Assembly (NCBI GenBank): GCA_028290765.1
Contig: JAQGJF010000314.1
Span: forward strand, 1 to 8,611
Origin: Tardiphaga sp.
GTDB taxonomy: Bacteria > Pseudomonadota > Alphaproteobacteria > Rhizobiales > Xanthobacteraceae
Length of the DNA: 8,611 bases
Reading direction: 5' to 3'
Part shown: one piece after another, positions 1 through 7,107 of the stretch
How the letters are laid out: each line of letters opens with the position of its first letter
How positions within the stretch are numbered: the stretch's first letter is position 1
The notes under the pieces: generated by a model
Told to the model about the DNA's origin: nothing
The model's database searches: none
The model's input: the letters and a program-made list of their open reading frames with translations, nothing else
Made by a program: the position numbers and the translations under genes

Positions 1-2
1 TG

Positions 3-101
3 CGGCCGATCCTGAACTCGCGGAGGTCCGTGCGGGCCTTCAACATCGTCATGGCCGTGCTGCTCCTGGCCTCGCTGATCCCGGTGCTCTGGGAGCCATG
101 A
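3..101 (+). CDS. C-terminal end of a LysE/RhtB-family amino-acid exporter (5' end outside window)
   Basis: Only the last 32 codons are present, ending at TGA 99-101. They encode a basic stretch (NSRRSVRAFN) followed by a hydrophobic helix (MAVLLLASLIPVLW) and a two-residue tail. This matches the usual end of LysE/RhtB-family translocators, where an Arg-rich loop leads into the last membrane helix. Members export amino acids or homoserine-type compounds across the inner membrane. The gene runs in the same direction as ilvC and stops 186 bases before it. The family call rests on a short tail and on gene order I recall from Bradyrhizobium, so another polytopic transporter is possible. Confidence 0.6.
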   Translation, partial: RPILNSRRSVRAFNIVMAVLLLASLIPVLWEP

Positions 102-230
102 TCTTGCGAGTTATGAGTGCAGCGCACAGGGGCCCCTGAAAGGGCCAAAATCACCGCCGCGGGCTTGTCTCGCGGCACCCGCCGCCCTAGAAAGCGGCGT
201 CATTCAGAACCGGCGCCGCAGGGCGTTTTC
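98..230 (+). promoter_or_regulatory. Candidate attenuator-like leader upstream of ilvC
   Basis: A 13-codon ORF (98-139, MILRVMSAAHRGP) starts on an ATGA overlap with the transporter stop and carries Ile, Leu and Val codons at 101-112. It is followed by perfect inverted repeats: GGCCC/GGGCC (131-135/142-146), GCCGCG/CGCGGC (156-161/171-176) and CGCCGC/GCGGCG (180-185/194-199). The arm GCGGCG at 194-199 can instead pair with CGCCGC at 214-219. That pairing would block a short CGCC-GCAG-GGCG hairpin followed by TTTT (214-229). This is the layout of competing antiterminator and terminator stems. Caveats: GC-rich leaders form such pairs easily, the terminator stem has only 4 GC pairs, and a ribosome stalled at the I/L/V codons would not reach the switching arms. 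Confidence 0.25.
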
Positions 231-254
231 AGGTTCGTTAACAGGCGGATCTGA

Positions 255-1307
<1,053 letters not shown>

Positions 1308-1349
1308 GGCGGGGAGCGCTGTCGGCTTGATCGATAGGATTGTTCGTGG

Positions 1350-1381
1350 TGGCCGGGCTTGTCCCGGCCATTTACGTTTTT
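1350..1381 (+). terminator. Intrinsic terminator after ilvC, built on a dispersed palindrome
   Basis: TGGCCGGG (1350-1357) pairs perfectly with CCCGGCCA (1363-1370) around the loop CTTGT. A T-rich tail follows, TTTACGTTTTT (1371-1381). It lies 43 bases after the ilvC stop, in the right place and orientation. From memory, the same palindrome occurs in many intergenic regions of Bradyrhizobium and Rhodopseudomonas, so it may be a REP-like element recruited as a terminator. Confidence 0.75.
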
Positions 1382-1407
1382 GGATGCGGCGGAATCGAAG
1401 AAATTGA

Positions 1408-1446
1408 GGGGCCTCTCCCCGGGGTTTGCAGGGATAGGGAGGCCTC
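1408..1446. other. Long GC-rich imperfect hairpin
   Basis: GGCCTC-T-CCC (1410-1419) pairs with GGGAGGCC (1437-1444) with one bulged T. It is extended outward by a G-T wobble (1409/1445) and a G-C pair (1408/1446). The loop contains CGGGG and TTTGCA. No T-run follows on the plus strand and only a weak AT-rich stretch on the minus strand, so it is not an obvious terminator. Confidence 0.35.
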
Positions 1447-1555
1447 GGCTTGGTTCAGGACATTCGCGAACGGCCGCAGTCTCTTGCAGTGAAACCGGAG
1501 CGGATCAGAAATGGCGAGCCTCATCCCTATCGCATTAGTCTAACAAGTGAGAGTG

Positions 1556-1811
1556 GCGTTGAGCTAACGCATTTGGTGGTTTCTAAAGCCGCGGCCTGAA
1601 GGTAGTCCGGCTCCAAACTTACTAGAAACTGGCAAAAACGGAGTCAGTCGGCTCGCTGATAAGATTTGGCATAATAGCTTATCAGTCCCCAAGTGACCGT
1701 TTCTGGCGCGAAACGGACGTTCATGCGTAGCAGAGCAACTGACTGAACCGCGGACAAACCTCATCGGTATATAGCCCGCAGTGTTACGTATCGGCACTTG
1801 CCTAATGAGGT
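1556..1811. other. Cluster of nested perfect inverted repeats; candidate structured RNA or operator region
   Basis: Perfect arms, in order: GCGTT/AACGC (1556-1560/1566-1570); GTTTCTA/TAGAAAC (1579-1585/1623-1629), enclosing AGCCG/CGGCT (1587-1591/1608-1612); AGTCAGT/ACTGACT (1642-1648/1738-1744), enclosing CTGATAAG/CTTATCAG (1656-1663/1678-1685) and CCGTTTC/GAAACGG (1697-1703/1710-1716); ACCTCAT/ATGAGGT (1758-1764/1805-1811). All arms nest without crossing and together would give a three-domain fold. Inverted repeats look the same on both strands, so the transcribed strand is unknown. No match to a known RNA family was recognised. The CTGATAAG pair could equally be a protein-binding operator. 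Confidence 0.35.
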
Positions 1812-1946
1812 CGATGAACCCTTACTACCGTGTAGCCAGTGATCCGTCATGTCTTGCCGACCGCCTGCTTCACCCTTGATCCATCTTGGACATCAATCTG
1901 GAGAAGGTGGCGGTTTGGGTGCGCAACGGAGATATGAAGGAGTGCC

Positions 1947-3452
1947 TCAGTCGGCAGGCCTTTCCGCATCGCAAGCGCCGTCGGCCGGGCGCACATGACC
2001 GAGATAGCCGTCTGGCCGCACGAGCACCGAGGCGAGATTGGCGAGAACCCGGTGATTTGAACCATTCGGCAAGTTAACGTTCTTGATGGAGCCTGCGTCA
2101 GACGGGGCTTTCTCATCCGGCGACAATTGCAGCCTGAGCCAACTGCCATCCTCAAGCAGGCGAGAGGGTGTGGTGTGCGAGCCGTCTTCCAGCGTGAGGT
2201 CCATGTCGGGAAGGCGGTGTCCACTCACTCCCTTTCGATGTTGCCAGCCCCGCGCGGGCGGAAAAAGCGGCTCCGGGTAGGCTACGCCAAAGCCGGAAAC
2301 CTCCTCTGAAAGCTGGCGGTTGACCTCGGGAACGCGGACGACATTATCGAGCGTACACCGCAGCGCGAGCATGGATGGGTCATAAGTAGAGAACAGGGCG
2401 AGCTGTGCGAGTGTATTGCGGCGCAGTACCTCACCAACCGGCCAACGTTCCCGTTCGTAAGTGTCGAGCAATGCCTCGGGCGCAGCATCCCGCAGGACGC
2501 TCGCCAGTTTCCAGCCAAGGTTCATCGCGTCCTGGATGCCGACGTTCATGCCTTGACCGCCCATCGGAGAGTGAATATGGGCTGCATCGCCGGCGAGGAG
2601 AATCCGTCCCTTTCGGTAGCGTTCGGCGAGTCGCGTTTCATCCGAGAAGCGCGACAGCCAGATCGGATCGCGCGGACGAAAATCCGTGTCGGCGACGCGG
2701 GTCGCAGCGGCTGCGAGGCCAGAAAGCGTAACGGGCTCGGAGAGCTGGTTCGCGTCTGTCGGCACATCCACGACGACGATTCTGTGATGGACGCCATCTC
2801 CGAGCTGCACGACGATCATGCCTCCGGCCTCGTTCACGATCGTAACCACCGGTAGTACCGGCGGTGAATCCAGCACGACGTCTCCCAGCATCATTGTGTG
2901 TCGTGCCGGATGGCCAGGAAAATCGATGGCGGCCGCACGCCGCACCATGCTGCGGGCTCCGTCGGCGCCGACGATATAGGGTGCAGGGAGCTGGAAAAGC
3001 GTCGCGCCATTCCGGCCCTTTGCGATCACACCGTCCGTGTTCTGCTCTATGGTCTCGACAAGATAGCCGCGCCTGATGTCCACGCCGAGTTCCAGCGCTC
3101 GTTCTTCGAGCAGCCGCTCAGTCGTTGCTTGAGGCAGGATGTGGAGAAAGGGAAATCGCGTGTCGAATACCGAGAAGTCCAGCGGCGTGTTAAGTGCGCC
3201 GTAATGGCCGGTCGAGACCGGACGGCCCCGGGCGAGAAAACGATCCGCCAAGCCGCGGAGGGCGAACACTTCGAGTGTCCGGCCGTGGATCGCCAGCGCG
3301 CGGGATTGAGTGACCCGATCGGCGCGTCGCTCGAGCACCGTGACCCGCACCTTTGCCAGCGCCAGCTCACAGGCAAGCCACAATCCAACCGGACCACCGC
3401 CGACTATTACGACCTCGAAATCAGCGCTCAGGGGTGCTGTCCGACGTTTCAC
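1947..3452 (-). CDS. FAD-dependent aromatic-type monooxygenase (PheA/TfdB/RIFMO-like)
   Basis: The 501-residue protein is a class A flavin monooxygenase, cytoplasmic and NAD(P)H-dependent, of the type that hydroxylates phenols, polyketides or rifamycins. Visible motifs are the FAD Rossmann motif GGGPVG (18-23) followed by the ribose-binding Glu41, the GADGARS motif (162-168), and the GD motif GRILLAGDAAHIHSP (282-296) followed by GGQGMNVGIQDAMNLGWKLA. A short C-terminal thioredoxin-like segment contains the family's usual LVRPDGY. The start is GTG at 3452; no later ATG, GTG or TTG precedes the FAD motif, so the 32-base overlap with the upstream gene is required. The ribosome binding site is weak, consistent with translational coupling. 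It is the last gene of the operon. The residues after LVRPDGY do not look like the usual family end, so the extreme C-terminus may be divergent or frameshifted. The substrate is unknown. Confidence 0.85.
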   Translation of the reverse strand: MKRRTAPLSADFEVVIVGGGPVGLWLACELALAKVRVTVLERRADRVTQSRALAIHGRTLEVFALRGLADRFLARGRPVSTGHYGALNTPLDFSVFDTRFPFLHILPQATTERLLEERALELGVDIRRGYLVETIEQNTDGVIAKGRNGATLFQLPAPYIVGADGARSMVRRAAAIDFPGHPARHTMMLGDVVLDSPPVLPVVTIVNEAGGMIVVQLGDGVHHRIVVVDVPTDANQLSEPVTLSGLAAAATRVADTDFRPRDPIWLSRFSDETRLAERYRKGRILLAGDAAHIHSPMGGQGMNVGIQDAMNLGWKLASVLRDAAPEALLDTYERERWPVGEVLRRNTLAQLALFSTYDPSMLALRCTLDNVVRVPEVNRQLSEEVSGFGVAYPEPLFPPARGWQHRKGVSGHRLPDMDLTLEDGSHTTPSRLLEDGSWLRLQLSPDEKAPSDAGSIKNVNLPNGSNHRVLANLASVLVRPDGYLGHVRPADGACDAERPAD

Positions 3453-3843
3453 CGAATGCCGCGACGAGCCTGACGGCGTCGAAGTATTCCTTGATCAGCA
3501 CGATCTTGCCGCCGCGTGCGCGCAAATAGAAAACATAGTCCTGATGATAGGAGCGGCCAGTCGCAATGACGGTCGCATCAGCGTAAAACTCCGCGAACAC
3601 CGCATCGTCTCCCTCCACGCGATAAATTGTCGGATCCCCGAAGCGCAAACCTTCCACCCGTGAAGTGAAGTCACGCACCGCGCTGACGATGTGGTCGATT
3701 CCGGACAAAGGGCTGGCGACGCCGGCGGATGCGCCATAGAGGAGTTCCCAAACCGCGTTTTCCGCAAATAGAGCGCGCAACGCGACAGGATCGGATGTCA
3801 TGCATCGTAACTGAGCTTGAACGAGTTCGGCGGCGGTCATCAT
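3421..3843 (-). CDS. SnoaL-like / NTF2-family protein
   Basis: This 140-residue protein has the length and pattern of the NTF2-like fold (SnoaL-like domain, ketosteroid-isomerase related). An N-terminal helix (MTAAELVQAQLRCM) is followed by the aromatic-rich strand NAVWELLYG, and the C-terminal strands carry HQDYVFYLRARGGKIV and KEYFDAVRLVAAFG, typical of this group. Relatives isomerise, cyclise or hydrolyse small hydrophobic substrates, and many have no assigned reaction. The start ATG (3841-3843) overlaps the DoxX stop as ATGA, and AAGGAG sits 6 bases upstream (plus-strand CTCCTT at 3850-3855). A second ATG follows at once. Its position between a dehydrogenase and a monooxygenase suggests it handles a pathway intermediate, which is inference. 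Confidence 0.8.
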   Translation of the reverse strand: MMTAAELVQAQLRCMTSDPVALRALFAENAVWELLYGASAGVASPLSGIDHIVSAVRDFTSRVEGLRFGDPTIYRVEGDDAVFAEFYADATVIATGRSYHQDYVFYLRARGGKIVLIKEYFDAVRLVAAFGETSDSTPER

Positions 3844-4277
3844 GCGGAGCTCCTTTCCGACAGGTGCGTCGGTGCCGGGAGGTCTAGCGATGTCCGGCGG
3901 TTATCAAAGCTGAAGGAGCCCGCGCCGAACGCGACGACTTGGAGCAACCCGCCGGTAATCGCGATGTTCTTCAAAAAATGAATAACCTGGTTCTGGTCGG
4001 CGAAATTATGATGAAAGCTGAGCGCCGTCGCCGCGACGAAGGCAGCCAACACGGCGGCGGTTGCCCGAGTGCGAAAACCGAGGACGAGAAAGAGTCCACC
4101 GCTTACTTCAATCACGATTGCGATCAAATAGGCGATCGTCGGCACCGGTAGTGCGGCTGACGCGATGTAGCCCTGGGTCATCGCAGGCGCGGCGATCTTG
4201 CCGAAGCCGCTGACAATAAATATCGCAGCAGTTAACAGCCGACCGATCGCCGGTAGGTGGCGAACATTATAGTTCAT
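3840..4277 (-). CDS. DoxX-family inner-membrane protein
   Basis: This 145-residue protein has four predicted membrane helices (about 9-29, 46-67, 71-88 and 102-121) and the DoxX signature features: RLLTAAIFIVSGFGKI near the N-terminus, IAIVIEVSGGLFLVLGFRTR in the middle, and FHHNF with FLKNIAITGGLL near the end. The tail after residue 122 is polar. DoxX relatives include the small subunit of an archaeal thiosulfate:quinone oxidoreductase and proteins linked to redox or envelope stress; most are uncharacterised. The start ATG overlaps the stop of the upstream GMC gene as ATGA, with AAGGAG 9 bases before it inside that gene's last codons. Being encoded between two flavoenzymes, it could be a membrane anchor or electron-transfer partner; this is inference. 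Confidence 0.85.
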   Translation of the reverse strand: MNYNVRHLPAIGRLLTAAIFIVSGFGKIAAPAMTQGYIASAALPVPTIAYLIAIVIEVSGGLFLVLGFRTRATAAVLAAFVAATALSFHHNFADQNQVIHFLKNIAITGGLLQVVAFGAGSFSFDNRRTSLDLPAPTHLSERSSA

Positions 4278-5875
4278 AGAGAAGCTCCTTGCGAGTTGGG
4301 TTGCATGGTAGGGGCTGTCTGTCGCCCCAAGATGAGATCGGCGGCTTTCTCAGCGATGGCGATGACGGTCGCGTTGGTGTTGCCCCGCACAATGGTGGGC
4401 ATGACGGAGGCATCGACCACGCGCAATCCCTCGACGCCGAGCACCCTTAAGGCTGGATCGACCACGGCCCCGATGCTGCAGGTGCTCGTGGGGTGATAGA
4501 GGGTGCCCGCATATTGCTGTACGTGCGACCAGATGTCGGCTTCACTGTCCGAGTCGGGCGCCTGATGTATCGACCGCGTCACGGCAGCAAGGCTGGGCTG
4601 TTGCACTATATCGAGCGCTATCCGAACGCCTGCGATCATCGTGCTCCTGTCCTCGAGCGTGGCCAGGAAATTGCAGAATATTCTTGGCTTCGCGTCGGGC
4701 CGGGCCGAACGAAGACCGACCCTCCCGCGGCTGGTCGGCTTCAGGACGCAGGAACCTAGTCCGAAGGCTTGATCGAAGCCTGGCGTAAGTCCCTCATCGA
4801 TGCACATCGTCGGCACCATATGCAGCTGGATGTCCGGCGCCACGAGGCCAGGGCGGCTCATCATGAACCCGCCGCCTTCGGCAACGTTCGAGGTTAACGG
4901 GCCGCGCCGTTGGCTCTGATAGAGCACCATATCCGCATTGGATCCCGCACCGAGTAAGGTCGACTCATTCGTGAAATAACCGGGATAAACCACCGAATGA
5001 TCCTGCAGGTTCTCGCCGACCGGCAGATCCAGCAAGGGCATGATTCCGAGCGTCTTGAGATGAGCGCCGGGACCGATGCCCGACAGCATCAGTAGTTGCG
5101 GCGACCCATAGGTGCCCGCCGACAAAATGATCTCTCGGTCCGCGCGCAGGGTTTGCTGTGCACCTTCGCGGAAGACGGCTACGCCCGAGGCGCGCGTTCC
5201 ATCAAACAGCAATCGAGTCACCAACCCATCCGTGAACACGTGCAGATTGGACCGCTGCGTTGCCGGGTGAAGATAGGCCCGAGCTGCGCTGCAGCGTGCC
5301 CCGTCGCGCTGGGTGACTTGAAATCGGCCCACGCCAAGCTGTGAAGCGCCGTTGAAATCATCGTTGTGCGGATAACCTGCCTCGATCCCGGCCTGCACAA
5401 AACGGTCGACCAGCGGATGCATCGAGCGGCCGTCACGCACCGTCAGCGGTCCCTGGCAGCCATGAAGCTCGCTGTCGCTGCGCTCGTTGCCTTCCGCCTT
5501 GATGAAGTAGGGCAAGATGTCGCGATAAGACCAGCCGGAAGCTCCTCGTTCGGCCCAGTCATCGAAATCCAGCGGATTGCCGCGGATGTAGATCATGGCG
5601 TTCATGGACGAGCTTCCGCCCAGTACTTTGCCGCGCGGAATGTAAATCCGGCGCCGTCCCAATGCTGGTTCCGGCTCGGTTGCGAAATCCCAGTCGAATT
5701 TTGTCTTGAACAGCTGAGGGAAGGCGACAGGGAGATGGATTTCTGGTGCATCGTCAGAACTACCTGCTTCGACAAGCGCGACGCGCACACCCGAGTCTTC
5801 GCTGAGTCTCGCCGCCAACACACATCCGGCAGAACCTGCACCGACGATCACATAATCGTAATTTGAGCCTACCAT
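4274..5875 (-). CDS. GMC-family FAD-dependent alcohol/choline dehydrogenase-like oxidoreductase
   Basis: The chosen start, ATG 5873-5875, gives 533 residues, usual for BetA/AlkJ-like enzymes. It is supported by AAAGGAAC just upstream and by FAD-binding residues close behind (YDYVIVGAGSAG, GxGxxG at 12-17, acidic Glu36). GMC signature 1 is GKVLGGSSSMN (82-92) and signature 2 is GTYGSPQLLMLSGIG (254-268). The expected catalytic pair is His461 (LYHPTSTC) and Asn501 (RGNTNA). The family oxidises primary alcohols to aldehydes and passes electrons to quinone or oxygen. No signal peptide is visible, so it is cytoplasmic or bound to the inner face. It is the first gene of the operon and lies next to the divergent LysR gene. 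An in-frame ATG further upstream (5968) would add 31 residues lacking family character and intrude on the regulatory region. The substrate is unknown. Confidence 0.92.
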   Translation of the reverse strand: MVGSNYDYVIVGAGSAGCVLAARLSEDSGVRVALVEAGSSDDAPEIHLPVAFPQLFKTKFDWDFATEPEPALGRRRIYIPRGKVLGGSSSMNAMIYIRGNPLDFDDWAERGASGWSYRDILPYFIKAEGNERSDSELHGCQGPLTVRDGRSMHPLVDRFVQAGIEAGYPHNDDFNGASQLGVGRFQVTQRDGARCSAARAYLHPATQRSNLHVFTDGLVTRLLFDGTRASGVAVFREGAQQTLRADREIILSAGTYGSPQLLMLSGIGPGAHLKTLGIMPLLDLPVGENLQDHSVVYPGYFTNESTLLGAGSNADMVLYQSQRRGPLTSNVAEGGGFMMSRPGLVAPDIQLHMVPTMCIDEGLTPGFDQAFGLGSCVLKPTSRGRVGLRSARPDAKPRIFCNFLATLEDRSTMIAGVRIALDIVQQPSLAAVTRSIHQAPDSDSEADIWSHVQQYAGTLYHPTSTCSIGAVVDPALRVLGVEGLRVVDASVMPTIVRGNTNATVIAIAEKAADLILGRQTAPTMQPNSQGASL

Positions 5876-6075
5876 GATCGTTCCTTTGGCGCGTTTCTGC
5901 CGTCGGAATGGCCCAAGTCGCTGTGCATCGCGCCTGATTGGATGTTGTCCATAATGTGATCTATCCACTCTACTTGCGGGTGAGCATTGCGCGTTTATCT
6001 TCCGGCAAGGTTATTCATGCACTTCGGCGCACAGATAGCCGTAAAATGTCGAAAGCAACGTTCAGAGATTTAGAC
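5876..6075. promoter_or_regulatory. Divergent promoter/operator region between the GMC operon and the LysR gene
   Basis: The 200 bases between the two divergent starts must carry both promoters, the classic arrangement for a LysR regulator acting on the neighbouring operon and on itself. On the plus strand, TTGCGG (5974-5979) and TATCTT (5996-6001) are 16 bases apart; alternatively TTGCGC (5987-5992) and TTATTC (6011-6016) are 18 apart. A GTG-N7-CAC dyad lies at 5956-5968 and TGC-N8-GCA at 6018-6031. None is a clean T-N11-A LysR box. The GMC ribosome binding site (plus-strand GTTCCTTT, 5880-5887) is at the left end. The region is certain as a shared intergenic region, but the individual elements are weak. 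Confidence 0.5.
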
Positions 6076-7047
6076 ATGCAAGGTCCCGGTACGCCGAGCC
6101 TCGATCAGCTCAGGGTGTTTTTGGCCGTCGTTGAAACGGGCAGTTTCGCTGCAGCGGGCCGACGTCTAGGACGAGCCACTTCTGCAATCAGTTACGCGAT
6201 CGCGAATCTCGAATTGCAGCTCGGTGTTTCGTTGTTCAATCGCGAGTTGACTCGTAAACCTCAATTGACTGAAGCCGGCCGGGCCGTGCTGTCGGAGGCG
6301 CGCACCATCTCCAACGGAATCAACGGACTCTGCGCAAAGGTGAGTGGCCTTCTCCAGGGTCTGGAGACCGAAGTCCATCTCGTCCTTGACGTGATGTTGC
6401 CTTCTTCGCGGGTAGTCGACGCGCTCAAGGCATTTCGAGCGGAGTTTCCGACGGTGTCGCTGCGCCTTTACATCGAAGCGCTTGGTGCGGTGACCAAAAT
6501 GGTGGTCGACCGCACGGCCACGATTGGAATCTGCGGGCCTCTCGATGCGGAGGTCCCCGGGCTTGAGCGCATCGGGGTCGGCAGCGTTGAGTTGATCCCT
6601 GTCGCGGCTCCCGATCACCCACTGGCGCTCGCCGGTCGGAACGTGCCGGGTGCTGGCCGCGAGCACATTCAGCTTGTGTTGACGGATCGCTCGACGCTCG
6701 CGCAGGGCCAGGATCTCGGCGTGATCGGAACTCAGACCTGGCGCTTGGCCGACCTCGGCTCCAAGCACACGTTGCTGAAGGAAGGCATCGGCTGGGGCTA
6801 CATGCCTGAACCGATGGTGCGCGAGGATCTTGAAAAAAAGCAGCTCGTTAGGCTGGATATGCCCGAGTGTAACGGCGCGTCGATTCGACTGCACGCCATT
6901 TATCCGACAGATACGCCGCCTGGTCCGGCGGCATCTTGGTTGATTGGCCGGTTCGTGGCTCAAGCAATTGAAAAGAGTCCCGTCGTCAATCAACTACCGA
7001 AACTTTTGTCCCGTGATCGGAGCAATCGATTGGCCGCTGCGCGGTGA
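6076..7047 (+). CDS. LysR-family transcriptional regulator
   Basis: With start ATG 6076 the protein has 323 residues, normal for the family. The N-terminal winged helix-turn-helix reads SLDQLRVFLAVVETGSFAAA, then GRRLGRATSAISYAIANLE and LGVSLFNRE (about 8-57), followed by the usual LTEAGRAVLSEAR linker helix. The remainder is the periplasmic-binding-like effector domain (from about VHLVLDVMLPSSRVVDALKAF). The frame is open back to 5938, but the extra 46 residues have no LysR character. ATG 6046 is a second alternative, and no start has a strong ribosome binding site. Divergent orientation points to control of the GMC/DoxX/SnoaL/monooxygenase operon, probably with a pathway compound as co-inducer; this is inference. 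It converges with the PheC-like gene across 60 bases in which I see no strong terminator. Confidence 0.92.
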   Translation: MQGPGTPSLDQLRVFLAVVETGSFAAAGRRLGRATSAISYAIANLELQLGVSLFNRELTRKPQLTEAGRAVLSEARTISNGINGLCAKVSGLLQGLETEVHLVLDVMLPSSRVVDALKAFRAEFPTVSLRLYIEALGAVTKMVVDRTATIGICGPLDAEVPGLERIGVGSVELIPVAAPDHPLALAGRNVPGAGREHIQLVLTDRSTLAQGQDLGVIGTQTWRLADLGSKHTLLKEGIGWGYMPEPMVREDLEKKQLVRLDMPECNGASIRLHAIYPTDTPPGPAASWLIGRFVAQAIEKSPVVNQLPKLLSRDRSNRLAAAR

Positions 7048-7107
7048 GCTGAATCGCGGCGATCCGCTTCGCCTCGCTAACTCGCTCGTCTGGCCAGGAA
7101 AGCCCCT

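Larger units (their letters stand above)
1382..1946. other. Gene-free stretch between ilvC and the oxidoreductase operon
   Basis: No open frame here has a credible start, ribosome binding site or recognisable protein. The sequence is visibly less GC-biased than ilvC. It contains a GC-rich imperfect hairpin near its left end and the cluster of perfect inverted repeats described separately. I saw no transposase fragment, tRNA or clear insertion-sequence end. It marks the boundary between the core-like ilvC block and the accessory-looking gene block. Confidence 0.6.

Noticed and set aside
1656..1716. The two short-loop hairpins as a terminator for the minus-strand operon
   Set aside because: Neither is followed by a T-run on the minus strand, and both lie more than 230 bases past the monooxygenase stop.
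1382..1946. CRISPR array, tRNA, or insertion-sequence end in the gene-free stretch
   Set aside because: There are no regularly spaced direct repeats, no cloverleaf with tRNA consensus bases, and no transposase-like frame. The repeats present are inverted and all different.
1847..2224. Minus-strand 125-codon frame overlapping the monooxygenase 3' end
   Set aside because: It is mostly a shadow of the monooxygenase in another frame, with no recognisable motif. It is kept only as a possible frameshift tail in the findings.
5876..5968. 31-residue N-terminal extension of the GMC oxidoreductase
   Set aside because: ATG 5875 has a good ribosome binding site and sits just before the FAD motif, and the extension is basic and not family-like.
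5938..6075. N-terminal extension of the LysR regulator from ATG 5938
   Set aside because: The extra 46 residues have no similarity to the family, and this start lies within the divergent regulatory region. The helix-turn-helix begins a normal distance after ATG 6076.
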